Positions 1 through 14,100 are shown, counted from the stretch's first letter. The stretch: 64,000 nucleotides of DNA from Sclerurus mexicanus (GCA_013396755.1 VWZF01004016.1:598-64597), one strand, 5' to 3'. The notes: a model not told the origin generated them from the sequence alone. Numbers and translations: made by a program.

Positions 1-540
1 CCCCCCCCCCGACTGTAATACTCGGGTCGTGTTTCTTATTCAGAAAGAAGATAGGTGACGATTATTTTTTTTATTCTTTATTTTTCGTCGCCACTGCCCC
101 TCCCCGGTCCCTGTGCTCGGGTGTAATGTTTCATGGGACCGCAGGCCCCGAAGAGCGCCGCCTTTACACCGCGCTGTGTGCCTTTCACACGCTTTAAGGA
201 ATAACCAGCTTCTCGGGGTTCCCACTGCGCGTTTAAAGTTGTTCCTGTCGCCTTTAGGAGCCTTTACAGCAGCCCGGCGATGCCTCACGTCCCCCTCCGC
301 TCCCACCTGCGCACCGCTCAGCCCGCTCCGCACTGCCAGGACACTTTTTAATTGCCCGGGATGATCGCTTTTATAATTTAATTCGCTTTAATTTGCCGTG
401 GCGCCGCGCGGCCGCCGGGGGGCGCTGCGGGGCCGCGCCCGGGACCCGCCCTGCGCTCCTGGGACCTTTAAACTCGCTGTGCGCAGCCCATTGCGGCTCT
501 GCCCCCCTCCTGCCCTCGGCAGCCCGGCCTCGGAGGCCAC
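1..540 (+). promoter_or_regulatory. CpG-rich edge of the probable CLASP2 alpha promoter island
   Basis: The stretch, densest at about 270-540, is GC- and CpG-rich compared with the AT-rich DNA that follows. It contains GCGCC and GGCCGC clusters around 395-440. It opens with ten C, which suggests it follows a sequencing or assembly boundary. The first CLASP2 exon in the window (11052) already encodes residues about 65 into the alpha protein, so the alpha first exon should lie just upstream. I infer that this is the 3' shore of that exon's CpG island and the start of intron 1. No reading frame here matches the CLASP N terminus. Confidence 0.5.
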
Positions 541-1090
541 TATGTTTCTCAAACGGATACATAGATATATATTTTTTTCCTCCACTGACTTTACAACTCA
601 AGTTTTGGGGTTTGGTGGTTTGGTGTTTTTTTTTCCTTTTGAACCCAGTGCTTCTGAAGGTTTGATAATAACAAGGCTTGACTGCGTTTTGCCCGTGTGC
701 TTTGTTTATTTTGGAAGCGTGTTTGTCGTTAAAGGTCAAGTTAGTTTGAGGAAATAAAGCGTGTTGGACAAATATAGTTTATTTGCCTTTAAATTCACCA
801 TCTGAGGGCAGTTGTTGAGGATAATTGATTACTGTGAAGCTTGGACAGATTTTTAAAAATACTCTTCTGCTTAAAGGGGAATACCTACTTCCTTAACAGC
901 ATAATGTAAAAGTTTCTTTCTGCACTAGTCAGTTGACAGAATCGGGCATTAATAGTGGAAATTTGCTTTTCAAGATGTGTTTTTCATAATTTAAGACATT
1001 TTGGTTGTTGTTGCTATAGGGTGACAGAACTCCTGAGCTGTTAGGACTGTAGGATGATCGAGGGTTTCTCAGCACTCCCCAGGCCTCGCT

Positions 1091-1400
1091 CACAGAATCA
1101 CAGAATAGTTGGGGTTGTGAGGGAGATCAACTGGTCCGACCCCTCTCCTAAAGCAAGTCCGCTCACAGCGACCCCTCTCCTAAAGCAAGTCCGCTCACAG
1201 CAGGTTGCACAGGGTCACAGCCAGGCGGGTTTTGAATATGTCCAGAGGATGAGGCTCCACAACCTCTCTGGGCAGCCTGTTCCAGTCCTGTCACCCTTAA
1301 AGTAAAGGAAGTTCTCCCTCATAATCAGATGGAACTTTCTGTGTTTCAGTTTGTGTCTGTTGCCCCTTGTTCTGTTGCTGGGTACCGCTGTAAAGACTCG
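1091..1400 (-). mobile_element. CR1 LINE fragment, 3' end
   Basis: The plus strand begins CACAGAATCACAGAATAG, the reverse complement of the CR1 3' tail. It continues with the standard CR1 3' UTR text in reverse: GAGGCTCCACAACCTCTCTG, then GGCAGCCTGTTCCAG, then TTTGTGTCTGTTGCCCCTTG. It is therefore an old 5'-truncated insertion on the minus strand. An exact 32-bp duplication lies inside it (1138-1201). The ORF at 1054-1305 is a by-product of this repeat. Confidence 0.88.
1138..1201. repeat. exact 32-bp tandem duplication inside a CR1 copy
   Basis: Two adjacent identical 32-bp units (1138-1169 and 1170-1201) start GACCCCTCTCC and end CGCTCACAGC. The lack of any difference between the copies, in an otherwise diverged CR1, suggests a recent slippage or duplication event. 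Confidence 0.9.
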
Positions 1401-2420
1401 TGCAAGATGAGAGTATTGCAGATTCTAAGAGTTTTAAAAACACCTTGCAGAATAATTATTTTTGTTATCTCTTCTCTATGTCCATTTACTGGTGGCTCTC
1501 TATACACACAACATTCTATTTCAAAGTATTTTATATGCATTATGTTAGTGGCAACAGCACAGCTTATTGGATGTTTTTGTCATGATCAATTCCAGTGTTC
1601 CTGGCTCTGACTGCCAGCATGTGCTGCTTCAAAATGAAAATGAAAAATAATCTGAAAAACTGATTTGTGCCTTACTTATGTATTTTATCTTACAAGCAGA
1701 GATGCTACATGTTTAAATATTAAATCTTAATTTGTTAGTAAACTCAGTATCTGAATAATGTAAGTACTGACTGCCACGGTCTCCTGTGGAGGAGGAAAAA
1801 TCAGGAAAAATACTGGTGATCTTTATTTTTGATCACTGTATTTTTAATAAATTGTTGGTCACCTTTTCCTTTACTGAGGAATGGATACATGGAGCACTTG
1901 GACAATTCTGCTTATCATCTCTTTCTTCTTGTATCTTGCTAAAGGTCTGAGAGGTCTTCAGAGTTCCAAAGTAGTGAATCCCCTCCCTGTTGACATGATT
2001 GGTGATATCACGAGCAGGGATAATGGCTGGGGATTGGCTTGTTAACTGCTGGCCTAGATGAATTGGAGATAGAATTGGGGAATACTGGAGGAAGGTTGGG
2101 GTGGGAGCATTTCTCCACTGTTTGTGACGGGCATGGATGAATGAGGGGATAAGTAATGTGACTTGCCCTGGTTGTGCCATCTTTCCTTCTGTGTGAAAAC
2201 TCTGTTCTTGCATGCAGTGCACCCTGCTGACCATACTGAAGGAGGAGATACATGATCTGGGAGCTCGTCTCAGTTCTTATGAGAAAACTTTCTATGATAT
2301 GCCATCCTCGAAAGTTTCTACCTCACATAATCAGAAGGGAAAGGGTCTGGAAGGAATAGGATGGTTGAGTTGGCAGACTTGATGAGTGGGGGTGAAAGAG
2401 AAAAGGTGTTCAGTAAACAA

Positions 2421-2473
2421 GTTGGACTCAATGATCTTAAAGGTGTTTTCCAACATAAATAATTCTGTGTTCT
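2421..2473 (+). mobile_element. CR1 LINE 3' tail fragment
   Basis: The sequence GTTGGACTCAATGATCTTAA, then AGGTGTTTTCCAACATAAAT and AATTCTGTG, is the diverged CR1 3' end in plus orientation. It may extend upstream to about 2330, but the similarity fades there. Confidence 0.75.
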
Positions 2474-5400
2474 AAGTATTGTTATCAGGAAGGTTGAATT
2501 AACTCATCTGAAAAAAATTTTGGCCATGTAAGTAGTGCTTTTGCTTTTCAGAAGCTTGCAGCTGTTTATAGTTGTTTAATGAACAACCTGGTGGTTTCAA
2601 TCTGACAAAGTCGACAGGAAAATTTCTGAGTTCATCTAGCTCATTGAAGTTGAAAACACAATTACTAGCTTGAGTTACTGGTAAATCAAAAAGGTGAGAT
2701 TAAGAATCTGTTGTCTCATCTGCAAGTGGTACGGAGTTGTAGTGAGAGTTAGTTGCAGAACTCGGACAGTGACCTAGAGAGAGATGAGTCAGTGGTTTAT
2801 TATGAGGACTTCAGTTATGCTGTCTATGCAGTTGATGATGAAATTACCTTCCAAAGACTCTTGAAAGCTTTGCGACATCAGGGAGTACCTGGAAGATGTG
2901 CATAATTAAAACTTTTAATTTGAATCTCATTAGAATGAAGGAATTCCTCACTGAACTGAGAATTGTTTGCTTGGTGATCTGGTTTATTTAATATTGGTTG
3001 GGTTTGACCTCTCTCCTCCTACAATCTAGAGCCTTTTTGGATGTGTGTCAGTCCCTGGCCCCTCTCCCCCAACTGTTTTCCCAAGGCTGGGAGGAATAGG
3101 AGTAATTAAGTTGAATGCAAAGTATTGAAAGTTGAGTGATGCTATTATTCTGCTGGTGTTTGTTCTCCTCAAACTCTGAAATATTTGGCAATCCCAGAAA
3201 ATTGGAGCAGTGCTAATGTTCACTCTCCGGTGAACTTCAAGCAGTAGATTAATACCCCATTCTGAGGTTATGACTACTGATTGATATTTGCTGGTATTAC
3301 TGGGTTAACCTGGATCTTCATCTATCTATACATGAGTTTTGATTAACACATCTCTTGTTTCTCTCTTGTACTTGATAGTTACTTGAAATAATTACAATAT
3401 TATCTAACTGTATGGTCTGGTGACTCAAACTGTTCTGTGTCTGACTCAAGTAATCTGGAATTCTGGTTTGAACTTCTGCTGAAGAGCTGTGGGATGGAGA
3501 AATACTGCATTTCAAGTAGAGCTTTGCAAACCTACTCTTGGCTGTTAGCACATTGTAGGATTTTAAAAAATTGAATAGTTACCCTCAAAAAAAATTTTTT
3601 TAGCAATAAAGCCACTTTTTAGTTCTTTATGCAAATCACACCTGATCAAAAGTAATAAAAATGCACAATTAAAATCCTGGTAGTTTCTCAAGGTTATTTT
3701 TATATGAGAAGAGTAATTGGGAGTGTTTGTGACTGTGAGTTACCTTTGGATTTCCTGCCTTAGTGGTCAATATATTAGCTTCTTTTATTCCTCAATTGCA
3801 GCAGAAGAGTAATTGATGATCACTGGTTTTATGACAGAGCAGCAGTTTGTTTGCCACGGGAAGAAGAGAATCAGATTTCATGCTGTCTGTTTCTGACAGG
3901 GTGGATGTTTCCTTTAGGCAAATCCCTGGAATTATCTTTTATTCTATGCTTCCTGCAGAGTGAGATTTTTCTTAGCTTGGTTTGTCTCAGCACCAAGTAC
4001 CAAAAGATACTAAAATACCAGTAATGTTACTGCCCCTTTTTTTTTCTGATTCCTTGGTTTGGCAAGTATTTATTTTGGCTTGTCTTCAGTTCAGCGAAAG
4101 GCCAGCAGGAGGAGCTTTCAATTTCCAGAAAGGAAAGGAAGATTTGGACTGCAACTGTGCAAACAGTTAAAGCTAAGTGCTTAGAATGTTTGTCTGAAGT
4201 TCTTGTGAAGAGATGGGAGCAGTTATAACTTTGACTGCATGTATGTGTGCCAGGTGGAAGCTAGACTTTAAAATTATTAGAGCAAAATGAAGATGCTGAG
4301 ATTTGGAAAAAAAGAGGAGAGTTCAGAGATGAAAAATGTGGGGTTGCACATTTCAGTACAAATGAATGCACAAATGCAGGATGTGGGGCCTGTGATTAAA
4401 TAGCGGACCTGGGGAGGAAAATGTGTGGGTTATTTCTGATATGAAGTTGAACACAAGCCAACATATGCTACACAAAAAGCAAATGCTGTAATGAGTTGTG
4501 GGACTGTAATTTGCAGGACAGAGAAATGGAATAAAAGGGGACCCACCTAAAACTTTATTTTTCAGTTACTGTATAGATCCTGGTATTTGCTTAGTCTTTG
4601 TTAGCACATAGTGGTAATTTAAATGTCTTTGTTGGAGAAGAAATGTGTGACTTTGAGCTCAGTTTCATTCTTCCTTTCTTCAGCTTGTTTGTTTGATCTA
4701 GGCTATGTGGGAGTAACTTCCCTGATTTCTATATAGTGAGAATGTGGTTTGACTTGTCCATCTATGAATCCAGTTTTAGTTTTCAAGCTCAGTGATTCAA
4801 TTCTTTCTTGAGTAGTAATTACTGGGTTTTTTTAAATGTGTTATATGTGTCCCATTCATGGAATTTTAAGTCAGTTATTGAATGTTAGCCAAATAATCAA
4901 TCGGTTCTCCAGAAGACAGGGGACACTAGGTTTAATTATTTTAAGTTTGATTAAAACCAATTTTCTCCAGCCTTTAATTAGGGATATGGAATATGTAGCC
5001 TCAAAGACTCGGGCATCTCCTCCAGAGGTAGAACCAATAAATTCTCAGTTGTTTTGCAGCTGCAGTTGGTGTTACCCGGCCTAACTGCAGTCCCTGTTGA
5101 ACTCGCAGCTCTGCTGCTCCTGTGGCCAGGTGTTCTTGCTGTCATTCTTGAGGCAATTGACTCTTTGTTGGTGTCGAATTCATCTTCCAGTGTTTCAGCA
5201 GGCTGATTTGAACTCCTGTTACAGGAGATTTAAGCGCTCCAGATCACATATTCCTGCAAGTCCAGAGGGGTGACAGCACTGTCCCTGTCGGCTTGCAGTT
5301 TGAGTAATTTGGGTGTGAACAGAGACCCTTGCCAAGCTCTTTGCAGCGTCTAAGAGGCGAGTGCATCCTTCAGAGCAGAGCTCTCAGCAGTCAGTGCCCG

Positions 5401-8400
5401 TGAGCCCTGCGTGGTCCGAGCTGCGTGTTCAGCGGCACTGCTGATCGAAGCAGTTTCTCTCCCTGGCTGCAGGATGGGATGGTGCGTCATGCCTTCGCTG
5501 CTCCGAGGCCAGTGCTTGTGAGGCTGCACGGTGAACAGGCTCTGGGAAGGCATCTGGCTCAGAAGACACTCTCTCTTGTTCGTTTGCTGGGCTGGTTTCT
5601 AAAGCGGGTCACTATTCGGCTGCATCGGTGCGTGTGGAGGAGCTGGTGCAGAGGTAGGAGTAAGTGGCAGAGAATAGAAATCACTGTGTATTTAATAAAG
5701 TGTAAATAAGAGGAAGTGGGAAAGGAAATAAGAGACCTTGGGCGCAAAAATAATGATATTCTTTTGGAAGAAATAAGTCCTAAAATAAAGTGTTTTTTGT
5801 TTTGCTCCATCAATGTGCTTCAAAAGTCTTTCAAGGGTAATTTTCTTTGGGAAGGAAAGATATTTATTTTTTTTAGTTATTTATTATTATTTGTAAATAC
5901 TATACATCTTGTAGTCTTCCCACTGCTTTTAAAGGGGCTCTGTCCTGAAACCTTTTCCACTGGAAAAGTTGAAGCCAGACAATCTCAAAAAGAAAGTGGT
6001 TTACAGTGTCAGGTATTGCTGCATTGCATACTTTTGCTTTATGTTCACTGTCCTTGGAACAATATCTATAAAAAGTTTTTGACAATAGACAAGGGAGGAG
6101 CATTTAATGTATGTGTAAAGCAAACTGTAGATATTCCTGTAATGTCCACAGTTCAGGATCTAGCTGGAGGCAGTACACGAGTTTTATCATACTGATCACT
6201 GTATTGTCAACAGAATACAGAACAGTTTGGGGATCACACTTGCAGTCCCAACTTGAGTCAGTTTGAAGGTAGTGAGAGATTTTGAAATAACAGAAGGTTG
6301 TAAACATTTTTTTTCCCAATAACCATTTTGTTGTTACAGTAATGTGTTCTTCAGAATTGGCTAAATGTTTCTTAGTTACATGCGAGGAATGATAAGGTGT
6401 CAAAGTTCTGAACTTGAGGAAAGGGCATTAAAACAGAGTTTAATTTTTTTGTAAGCTTTAAAGTTTTTGAGAGCATTATGCTTGCTTTTTCTGACTACAG
6501 TACGGGAGAGGTCAACTTAACAAGGAACTGTGCCTGTGGAGAAGGTCCTCTGAAGAAGCCAGGCCTTTCCAGAAGCCAAGACTTTTCAGCCTCATCAGGC
6601 TCTGGATAAATATGAGCGGTTCATTCAGCAGTGCTCTGGTGGTGTAGGTCCTTGGACTGCAGCGCTGAAATGCTTTGTGCTTGGCCATCGCAGGAGGGTT
6701 TTGAAGGGAAGGTCATCAGTAGAGGTTTGGTAGTCCATAGGCCCTTTGAGACAGTGAGGGTCGCAGATGATGTGTAGTTTTAACAGGAGCAAAGGTCCAA
6801 TACTCTCAGAAGAATCTTACCTTGTAGTCCAAAGTATTGTTGCAAAATGTTTGTTTGAAGTGAGTAACCTTGCACTTCTAGGTAGAGTAGACGAGTCTGC
6901 ATTTGGTAATGAACTTGGTTGAAATTGTTGAGCTTGAAGACTTTGTTAGGTTACCAGAACGTCTGTCTCTCTCCTTGCAAATGTGATGTATGTTAAAAAA
7001 AAAAAAATCAAACACACTGTTGGAATTGGAAGTGTGTCATTTGTACCCTTGAAGGTGAAAGAAGCAAGAGAATGGAAATAATGCTTTCTCGTCAGTTAAA
7101 ATATCTAAAGTATAGGCGAGGTGTGTGGTAACTTCAGCAGCTGGGACTTCAGTTTTGGCTGCTGTCAGCAGAGGCAGCTGCACAACTGCTGCGGAGGGGC
7201 AGGGAGAAGGGAGCCTGAAGGTGACATGGCTGGGACCGAAGGACCACATGGGTTGAGGAATGATGAAGGAAAATGGAAACTGTGTTCTGGTCCTGGAGCC
7301 AGGGGCACTTTTTGGTATCTCTGCAAGCTTTTGGGTTAAGGAAACAAATGGAGTATGGGTAGCTCTCAGTGGGTAAGGTGGGTAGAACTGGAGTGGAAAA
7401 CAGTACAGGGAGCAATGATGGAACATCCTGTGTGGTAAGAGAGCAGAAATGATCAGGAAAATGAGCAGAGGGAACTAAGAATATGAAACTTGAAGAAGTG
7501 AAGCACAGGAGACTGCATGTTTTTGTTTCATGCTGAGCTACCTGCAAGGTGCTTGAGATGATTTAAGAGTTGAGAAAGTGCACCTTTGGTCTTGGCTGAC
7601 TACAGTTTAGGAAAAAGTCTCCTGAAGTTCTTGCCTGTGTCTTGTTGCAGCACTGCAGGGCTGGAACAATGCTTGCTCTTGCAGGGCGTAGTTGTTTGGC
7701 ATGCTGTCTTCTGTTTGTCAGTAATTGTTAGTGATACCACAGCTGTCCCCATGGTGACAGGAAGTCCAGTGCCTTAACTTCATTCTTTGGAATTGCAGAT
7801 AGTGACCTCTGTAATGCTCTCATTAGATCCTCATGACTGGTTCACTGATTGTGATCTGCAGAATCTGTATTTCCTTATACGATTCAGAGATCCTATGACA
7901 AGGGCATTCTAGCCTTGGTATCTATCCAAGGACATTCATATTAAGGTCATTTGGCAACATACGCAACTAGAGGTGGTTTCCTGGTAGTGTCCTGCCCCTA
8001 GATGGCCCCCACAGGCATGGGAAATTACAGAATCACTGTGAGAATAACGATACGCATGCATGGTTATCCCGGGATGCTTTGAAGAACAGCATTTCTTTTC
8101 CTCACAAGAAGAGAGGTTATCCACAGAAGAGTAGGGGCAATGTTAGAAAGTGTGTAGAAAGAGAGCTGGAAAAAGAACAAGCTGCAGAGCAAGCATAAGC
8201 TTAATTACTGATCACTGATTCAATTCATATTTGTATTTTGGTTGGAATATCTTGATTCCATTAAAGAGTCTGGTCCTTTTCTATCCAGAACAAATAAAAT
8301 ATTTCTCAGTTGATTTGGCAATTTTGTTGTGATCTGAGAAGTCAAGGATGGTCCTGAACACTGGCTGTCAAAGAACAGCCAACTCCAGTTCAAATGAGCC

Positions 8401-10371
8401 TAAATTTCTTTTCCCCTGTGAGCCTTAAAAGCAATGTTGAAATGCTTCAAACAATAGTGAGCTGATGAGTCAGTCTCAACTTACAAAGGCTCTTTCTAGA
8501 CAGCAAGAAAAAGGCTTAATGAATGCAAAGTAAGAAACAAATCCATTGATTTTAATCCCAAAAGGTATTCATCCCTCATTCAAACTGGTGGGGAAAGAGC
8601 AGTGATGCTAGTGAAAGGTTTTTCTTTTGATAGTGGAGAGCCTGTGTTGGTAAGTGGTCTCACAGTTTCTCAGAACCTCTTTGGGGCAGATCAGTTCTGC
8701 CTCAGTTTGGGTTTTTCTTTATTTTTTCCTTTTTTGAATGCTGTTCATGTGGCCCCATATAAATTGTTAAGGACTCCTACCAAAGAGCTGCGTGAATACT
8801 GCAATGCTGCACAGGTGATACCTACCAAAATTTTGTGTATCAAAGCAGAGAAATGTGAAAACCGATTACAGAACTGCTAAGAGGTAGTTCACTTGCTCTC
8901 CTCTGTAGTTGTGTGGTTCAGCTGACTTGTAATGTCGAATGAGAACCAATTTTGTAGCTAGAGCAGTTAGCCATTACATCAGCTTGTGATCACATCATAC
9001 TTGCTTACTCTTCAGATATTGTGACTTATCGTGACTTTTCATAACTGATACCTTTTTAAAGTTGCAGACCATAGAGGACTTTGTACGAGCTGAAGCTCAC
9101 ACGCGTGCTTTTCTATTTTTCTGACCTGCTGTTGTTCAAAATAGTAGAAGTCTTCAAGACAGATTTTAGAAAGATAATCAAATGTGCAGAGACTGTCAAG
9201 TACCTTCACAGAAGCAAACGGTGCTGTTTGTGCAGTAATAGACCCCAAAATATTTGCATAAAAAAATCTTCCAGTGACAACTTTTAAGATACAAGTTTAA
9301 GGTGGGACTCGTAGTCAGGAAACAGAAGCATAGGAAAGCAGTGTATATCCAGAATGAATTTCTTATTTCTTTCAGGCATTGCTTTTTTAAAAGTAGATTT
9401 TGAGTCTGGTGTCATATAGCTTGACAGTCTGGAAAATGATATTAAAGGAAAGAGTTTGTGGGAAATCTTGACATTACCATAAAAGCTGATTTATATCTTC
9501 TTTGCCTAGATAAGTTATCAGTTACAGTGTTCCCTTTTCTCATCCTAAGCTGTAGGTACAGTCGCTTTTTGACAATATATTAATTTAAGCCAGTCACGCC
9601 ATCCACTTATACTTGCTATTCTGTTTTAGTGTGTAATAAAATTGCATCCAAGTACATTGTACTAACTTAGGGAACTAAGGTTTATGCCTCCTGTTTAAAA
9701 GAAGATCTGTTGTGCTAATAATTAATTAAAATCTGCTTAATTATGTAGCTGCTTTTGATCCTGGATTTTATGGAGCCCTTATTTACCTAGTTTCCTGTGG
9801 AGACAAGGCTCACGTGATCCTGTGTGCATGGGCCATGGGTATGCACATGCATATCCAGTCAGAGGGTTTTTTGGCTTGCTGTCTGATGGGGACAATTGTG
9901 GCAGATAAGGATCTTAAGGAAGCAGAGTGGTCCAAGAAAATACGGTTGCAAGTTTTATAAAAATAAATAGCTAATAGAGGGGAGGAATTCTGCTCGTGGT
10001 TCGTGGGGAAAAATTTGCAGTGCATGTCTTCCTAGAAAACAAAGAGGAGGAAACACTGTTAGGAGTGCCTGAGCTTCAGAAGGTTGTTGTTCCGTTTGTA
10101 CCTTCATGGGCAGCAGATTGAGTTAACTACAGGTTTGAAAATGCAAGTTCCCCATGAACTACTATAGTAAATTAAGAATGAAGTCTTGGAACAATATCCA
10201 AGTTCATTAACAGTGAAGAAAGTTGTTAAAATAATTCAGTCTAACTTATAATTTCTGATTGTGTTTTTGTTTCTGTGTTAGTGGGTATTGTTCCCTCATC
10301 TAGCTTCTCTTCGTAGATGGGAAATGCCTATCAGTTTCAGTAGTATTTTTAAATTATTCTTGTTTTCGGAT

Positions 10372-10517
10372 TTGGTTTTGTTTGGTTGGTTTTGTTTTTC
10401 TTCATGATGTTTTGTTTGTTTGTTTTTCTTGTTGGTTCTGATTTTTGTTTTTTGGGAGGGTTTTTTGTTTGTTTTTTTTTGTTTGTTTGGGTTTTTTTGT
10501 TTGTTTCGGGTTTTTTA
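10372..10517. repeat. (TTTG)n-like low-complexity tract
   Basis: A G/T-only stretch of interrupted TTTG, TTGG and poly-T repeats, with strong strand asymmetry (almost no A or C on the plus strand). It creates the spurious Phe/Val-rich ORF at 10386. Confidence 0.85.
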
Positions 10518-11051
10518 AATGAAAAAAAGAGAAATAAAGCTTCCCAAGCTTATCAAGCAGGTGGACAAATGGTGTGGTCTGAACCACTAGGGAAAACAGT
10601 ATTAGCTTCTCTCAGTTATTTTCTTTTGGGAGTTTGGAAAATGATGTAATGACTTCAGTGGCTGAGCTAAGTAGGCAGCTTGAAGTAAACTCCTGCATCT
10701 GGGAAACCATTTAAACCTTGGTTTTGTCTGGAGTTTGATAGTCCAAAATACAAAACAATTTGACTTCTAGTATTTATTTCCTTCTGTTTTAAGACAAGAA
10801 CGGAAAAACTTGAAGTGCTCTGGTATAAGTGAATAAATTCGATCCATTCCAAACATATTCTGATAACTTTGTGTTAGTAAAAACTTTGAAGGAGTTATGA
10901 GCTCTTTAATTGAAACTTTAGTTTATCTTCAGGTTAAGATAGTCTTTCAGCATGCTTGCATTGATATGTCTAATTTATTTGAAATATAGTCTAAAAATTT
11001 CTTTAGTTACCTGTTTTGTAATATCTTTATAATATGCTTTTGCTTCCACAG

Positions 11052-11130
11052 GTAGCACTGCTGGGATTAGATGTTTTAGGTGCCTTTGTCGACAGACTAT
11101 CAGGACGCTTTAAAGCCTATATAGGAACTG
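11052..11130 (+). CDS. CLASP2: CLASP2 coding exon, TOG1 domain (first in window)
   Basis: The acceptor CCACAG lies directly before and the donor GTAAGT directly after. The exon starts in phase 0 and ends with one base of the next codon. It reads VALLGLDVLGAFVDRLSGRF, then KAYIGT, an amphipathic HEAT-repeat helix near the start of TOG1. The human paralogues have a Val-(Ser/Val)-Leu-(Met/Leu)-Gly start and an FVDRLS or LVTRLQ helix at this place. The exon encodes residues 1-26 of the 249 visible ones. About 65 alpha-isoform residues should precede it on an exon outside the window. This exon is absent from the beta and gamma isoforms. Confidence 0.95.
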
Positions 11131-14100
11131 GTAAGTGAAATACAACTTCTCTTTTCTTAAGACCAAAAAGTAAAAGACACTTTCCCCCCCTGCCCCTAGC
11201 AACTGAAGTGGAACATGTTTAAAACTTCCTGAGCTGATTATAATATACTGGTAGGCATCTTACTGATGTCGTTGGAATTAATGTATAGTAACGTGTCAGT
11301 CTTCACTTGTCAGGCAGTCACTGATTTCTGTCTGGTGGTGGAGGTTTTTTGAAGGTTCCAGGCATGTCTGCTCAGTAATTAGTTTCTTGCTATATGGTTG
11401 CTAACCACTCGCCGCGACAGTCATCTAAGGATTACATTGGAACATAAATGTTATCTCTGACTTGTGTTAAAGATTGGAGGTTTTATTTGCGGACCACTTT
11501 ATTCAGAGTCTCATGTCTGCTGAAGCCTGTAGTCCCAGAGGATGATGAGAACTCGACTGTAGCTTTCAGCAGTGTAAAGTTTTTATGGGATGAAAAAAGA
11601 AGTACTGACTCTTATTCCTGTGTGAAATGTGTGCTCTAGTGGATTTCAGGTTAATGGATCCACATGTGCCTGAGCACGAGACAGTTGTTCTGAGAGGTAC
11701 AAGCAAACTATGTTGTTCAACTCATTTTGCTGCTGTCCTTGAAAGGAGATAGTGATATTAGAGCATTAACATTAGGGTTATTGCTGGCTATTTTTAAGAG
11801 AAGTTTCCAGCTTAATGTCTTTTTTCAAAATTTGTGTGAGTTGTCTTACATCGTGCTCACAGATCCCCAGCTATCTCAAATTGTCTGGCAGATTTTTAAG
11901 CTTCCTCTTCTTTCCTTGTCTACTTCTGTAGAGTACTGCAGAATTTAGGTCTATTTTGTTGCAGAGTGGTTTTCTTTGTCTAGCTAATTTTGTATTAGAG
12001 TGGTGGAAGGGAACTGGAGGCGTATTGCACTATGCACAATATTGATTTCTGAATACAGTCCATTTATAGCTACAAACAGTGCTAGGCTTCTGAGTTTTAC
12101 TCTGTTTTGATTTATAATTTAGTGGTGTGTAGAACTTAAAATTAGAGTAACTTATTAAAGGTGGAAAGCTTTTAATTTTTTTTTAAGGTATAAACTATTT
12201 GAGAATAGTTTGAAAACGCTATCATTTGTTGGTATTCTTTGGGTTTATTTGTTCCAGTAGTTGAGTAGTTTGACATTATGAGCAAGTTCAAGATTTACAT
12301 TTCAGTGAGCAGTAGCATTTATATTAATAAAACCCAGAGTACTGGCACTGGGTGACCATCAAATGTGTAATATCGACAGACATCTGAAGCTGTGTATTCC
12401 AGAAGCTGAGTGCCTTCAGCTGAAGTTGGTCCTCTGAGCATCTCCAGAATCAAAATCTGTGGAGTGCATTATGGTGAATATGCAAGTTACTGTTGGGCAT
12501 GGTCAGCTTTTATATAAGCTTGACAGACACTGAAATGTTGCTCTTAGTAAAGGCAGAAAAGACTGTTTTACATGGCTTTTTAAAAGAGTGATTTAACGTA
12601 TGAATTCTCTTCAGTTGGTAGCTGTCTTTCCAAGTCTTATAACAAGATTGGGGTAGTCTTCAATGGAGTAGTAATAAAAATAAATTTATTCTAAGTGTCT
12701 AGAGTTTGTATAGTCCGGGGTTTATGAGAGCAATGAAAAGAACACTGGTGAACAAGAAAACTGCTTCCTTCTGCAAAACTGAAAGAACCAACAGTTCCCT
12801 AAATCATGTTCTGTTGATTCTGCAGATTTGTCTTCTAATGTAATCTGAGAATGGCTTCAGTAAGTTAGACCAAAGGCTTGTATCTGGCAGTGGTCTATTT
12901 GCAGCTGCCTGAGAAGAAAGTAAGGACAGGACAAACGTGGAATAACAACTCCATCAGTCCGAGCTGTCAGCAGTCTTGCAGCTTAGGGCCAGCTGAGGCA
13001 CGTGGTACCTTCAGTGTCTCCCCTGTCACCCTGGTTTCCTACAGCTTACCTGGTTAGTTTTGGACCCACATAGAGCTTTGGCTCCTACAGTGTTCTGCAG
13101 AAACACTTCATTATGCAAAACCTTTTTGGACTGCTTGCCTGAATAACTTGCTGCTTGCTAGATCTTGTGTTAGAGAGGTGAGCCACCGTTTCTTACCTTT
13201 TTGACTGCCAGTGTCCAGCCCTCTGCTATCCTTTCCCCTGCTCCAGCAAAGAGTCCCAATGTAGTTGTTTCATGTGTAAAATTGGTTCTACAGTTTTTAT
13301 TGTTCCTGTTTCCCCTTTCAGTGCCTTTCTATTGTAGTGCTTCTGAGTTGAGAAAGTCATAGCGGCACAGATGCAGCTTATGCTTACTGTGGCATAATCC
13401 TGTTTGGTTTTATTATGTCATCTATTACTTTCATAATTACTGGTAATAGATTTCTTTGTTGCATGGCCCTTTCTTGAAAATTGACCTAATATATACATGA
13501 GACTGTCTACTGTGACAACCTGTTTCCTGTGTGGTGATGGCAATTTATTACTCCTTGAAAATACTGAAACTATAGTAGACTTCTCATTTATTGCAGTAAG
13601 TTATCATAGGTACTTGGATTCTTACAGAAGATCAGCACTGCACCCTGATGTAGCAAAGGATGTAAAATACCTACCTAGTCTTTTATCTTCCTTTTTTTAA
13701 AAAAGCAATGAATCCTATTTTCTAGGCAAAGTTTATTTTTATAGCTGTTTTTTTCTTAAATAAAATACTGGGGGTTTTGGTCATAAAATATCTGGAACCT
13801 TAGATGTGTTTTTTAAATAAAGAGTGTTACATTTTGGTGACCCTGAGAAGTTTTTATTCGTGGTTCAGATCTCAGTAAATGATGGAAATATAATAATGTA
13901 TTGTCCAACTATAATATGGCAAAACATATTCCACCCCACCTCCCGGCATCCCCATTTAATTTCCTGTTCAGTTATGATGGGGATAGAGTGAAGAGCAGAA
14001 AAACTAATGTCACTGAATATTCACCCCCAGAAGCATGACAGGCTTTTACTATGAAGTGAAGAACACAAATGCTTTATTATTTCAATCTTTACAGACACAT

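Larger units (their letters stand above)
541..11051 (+). other. intron 1 of CLASP2 (part)
   Basis: This is AT-rich intronic sequence with scattered ORFs of under 160 codons. They lack family resemblance and codon structure. Recognisable content is a CR1 fragment (1091-1400), a CR1 3' tail (2421-2473) and a GT-rich low-complexity run (10372-10517). The acceptor at 11050-11051 (CCACAG) closes it. Otherwise I see no gene. Confidence 0.8.

Noticed and set aside
371..757. Overlapping ORFs of 90-122 codons on both strands, possibly CLASP2 exon 1
   Set aside because: No frame resembles the CLASP alpha N terminus. They arise from stop-poor CpG island sequence.
5716..6195. 159-codon plus-strand ORF starting MGKEIRDLGRKNNDI
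   Set aside because: Aromatic- and Lys-rich translation of AT-rich intron. No family motif, splice support or conserved pattern.
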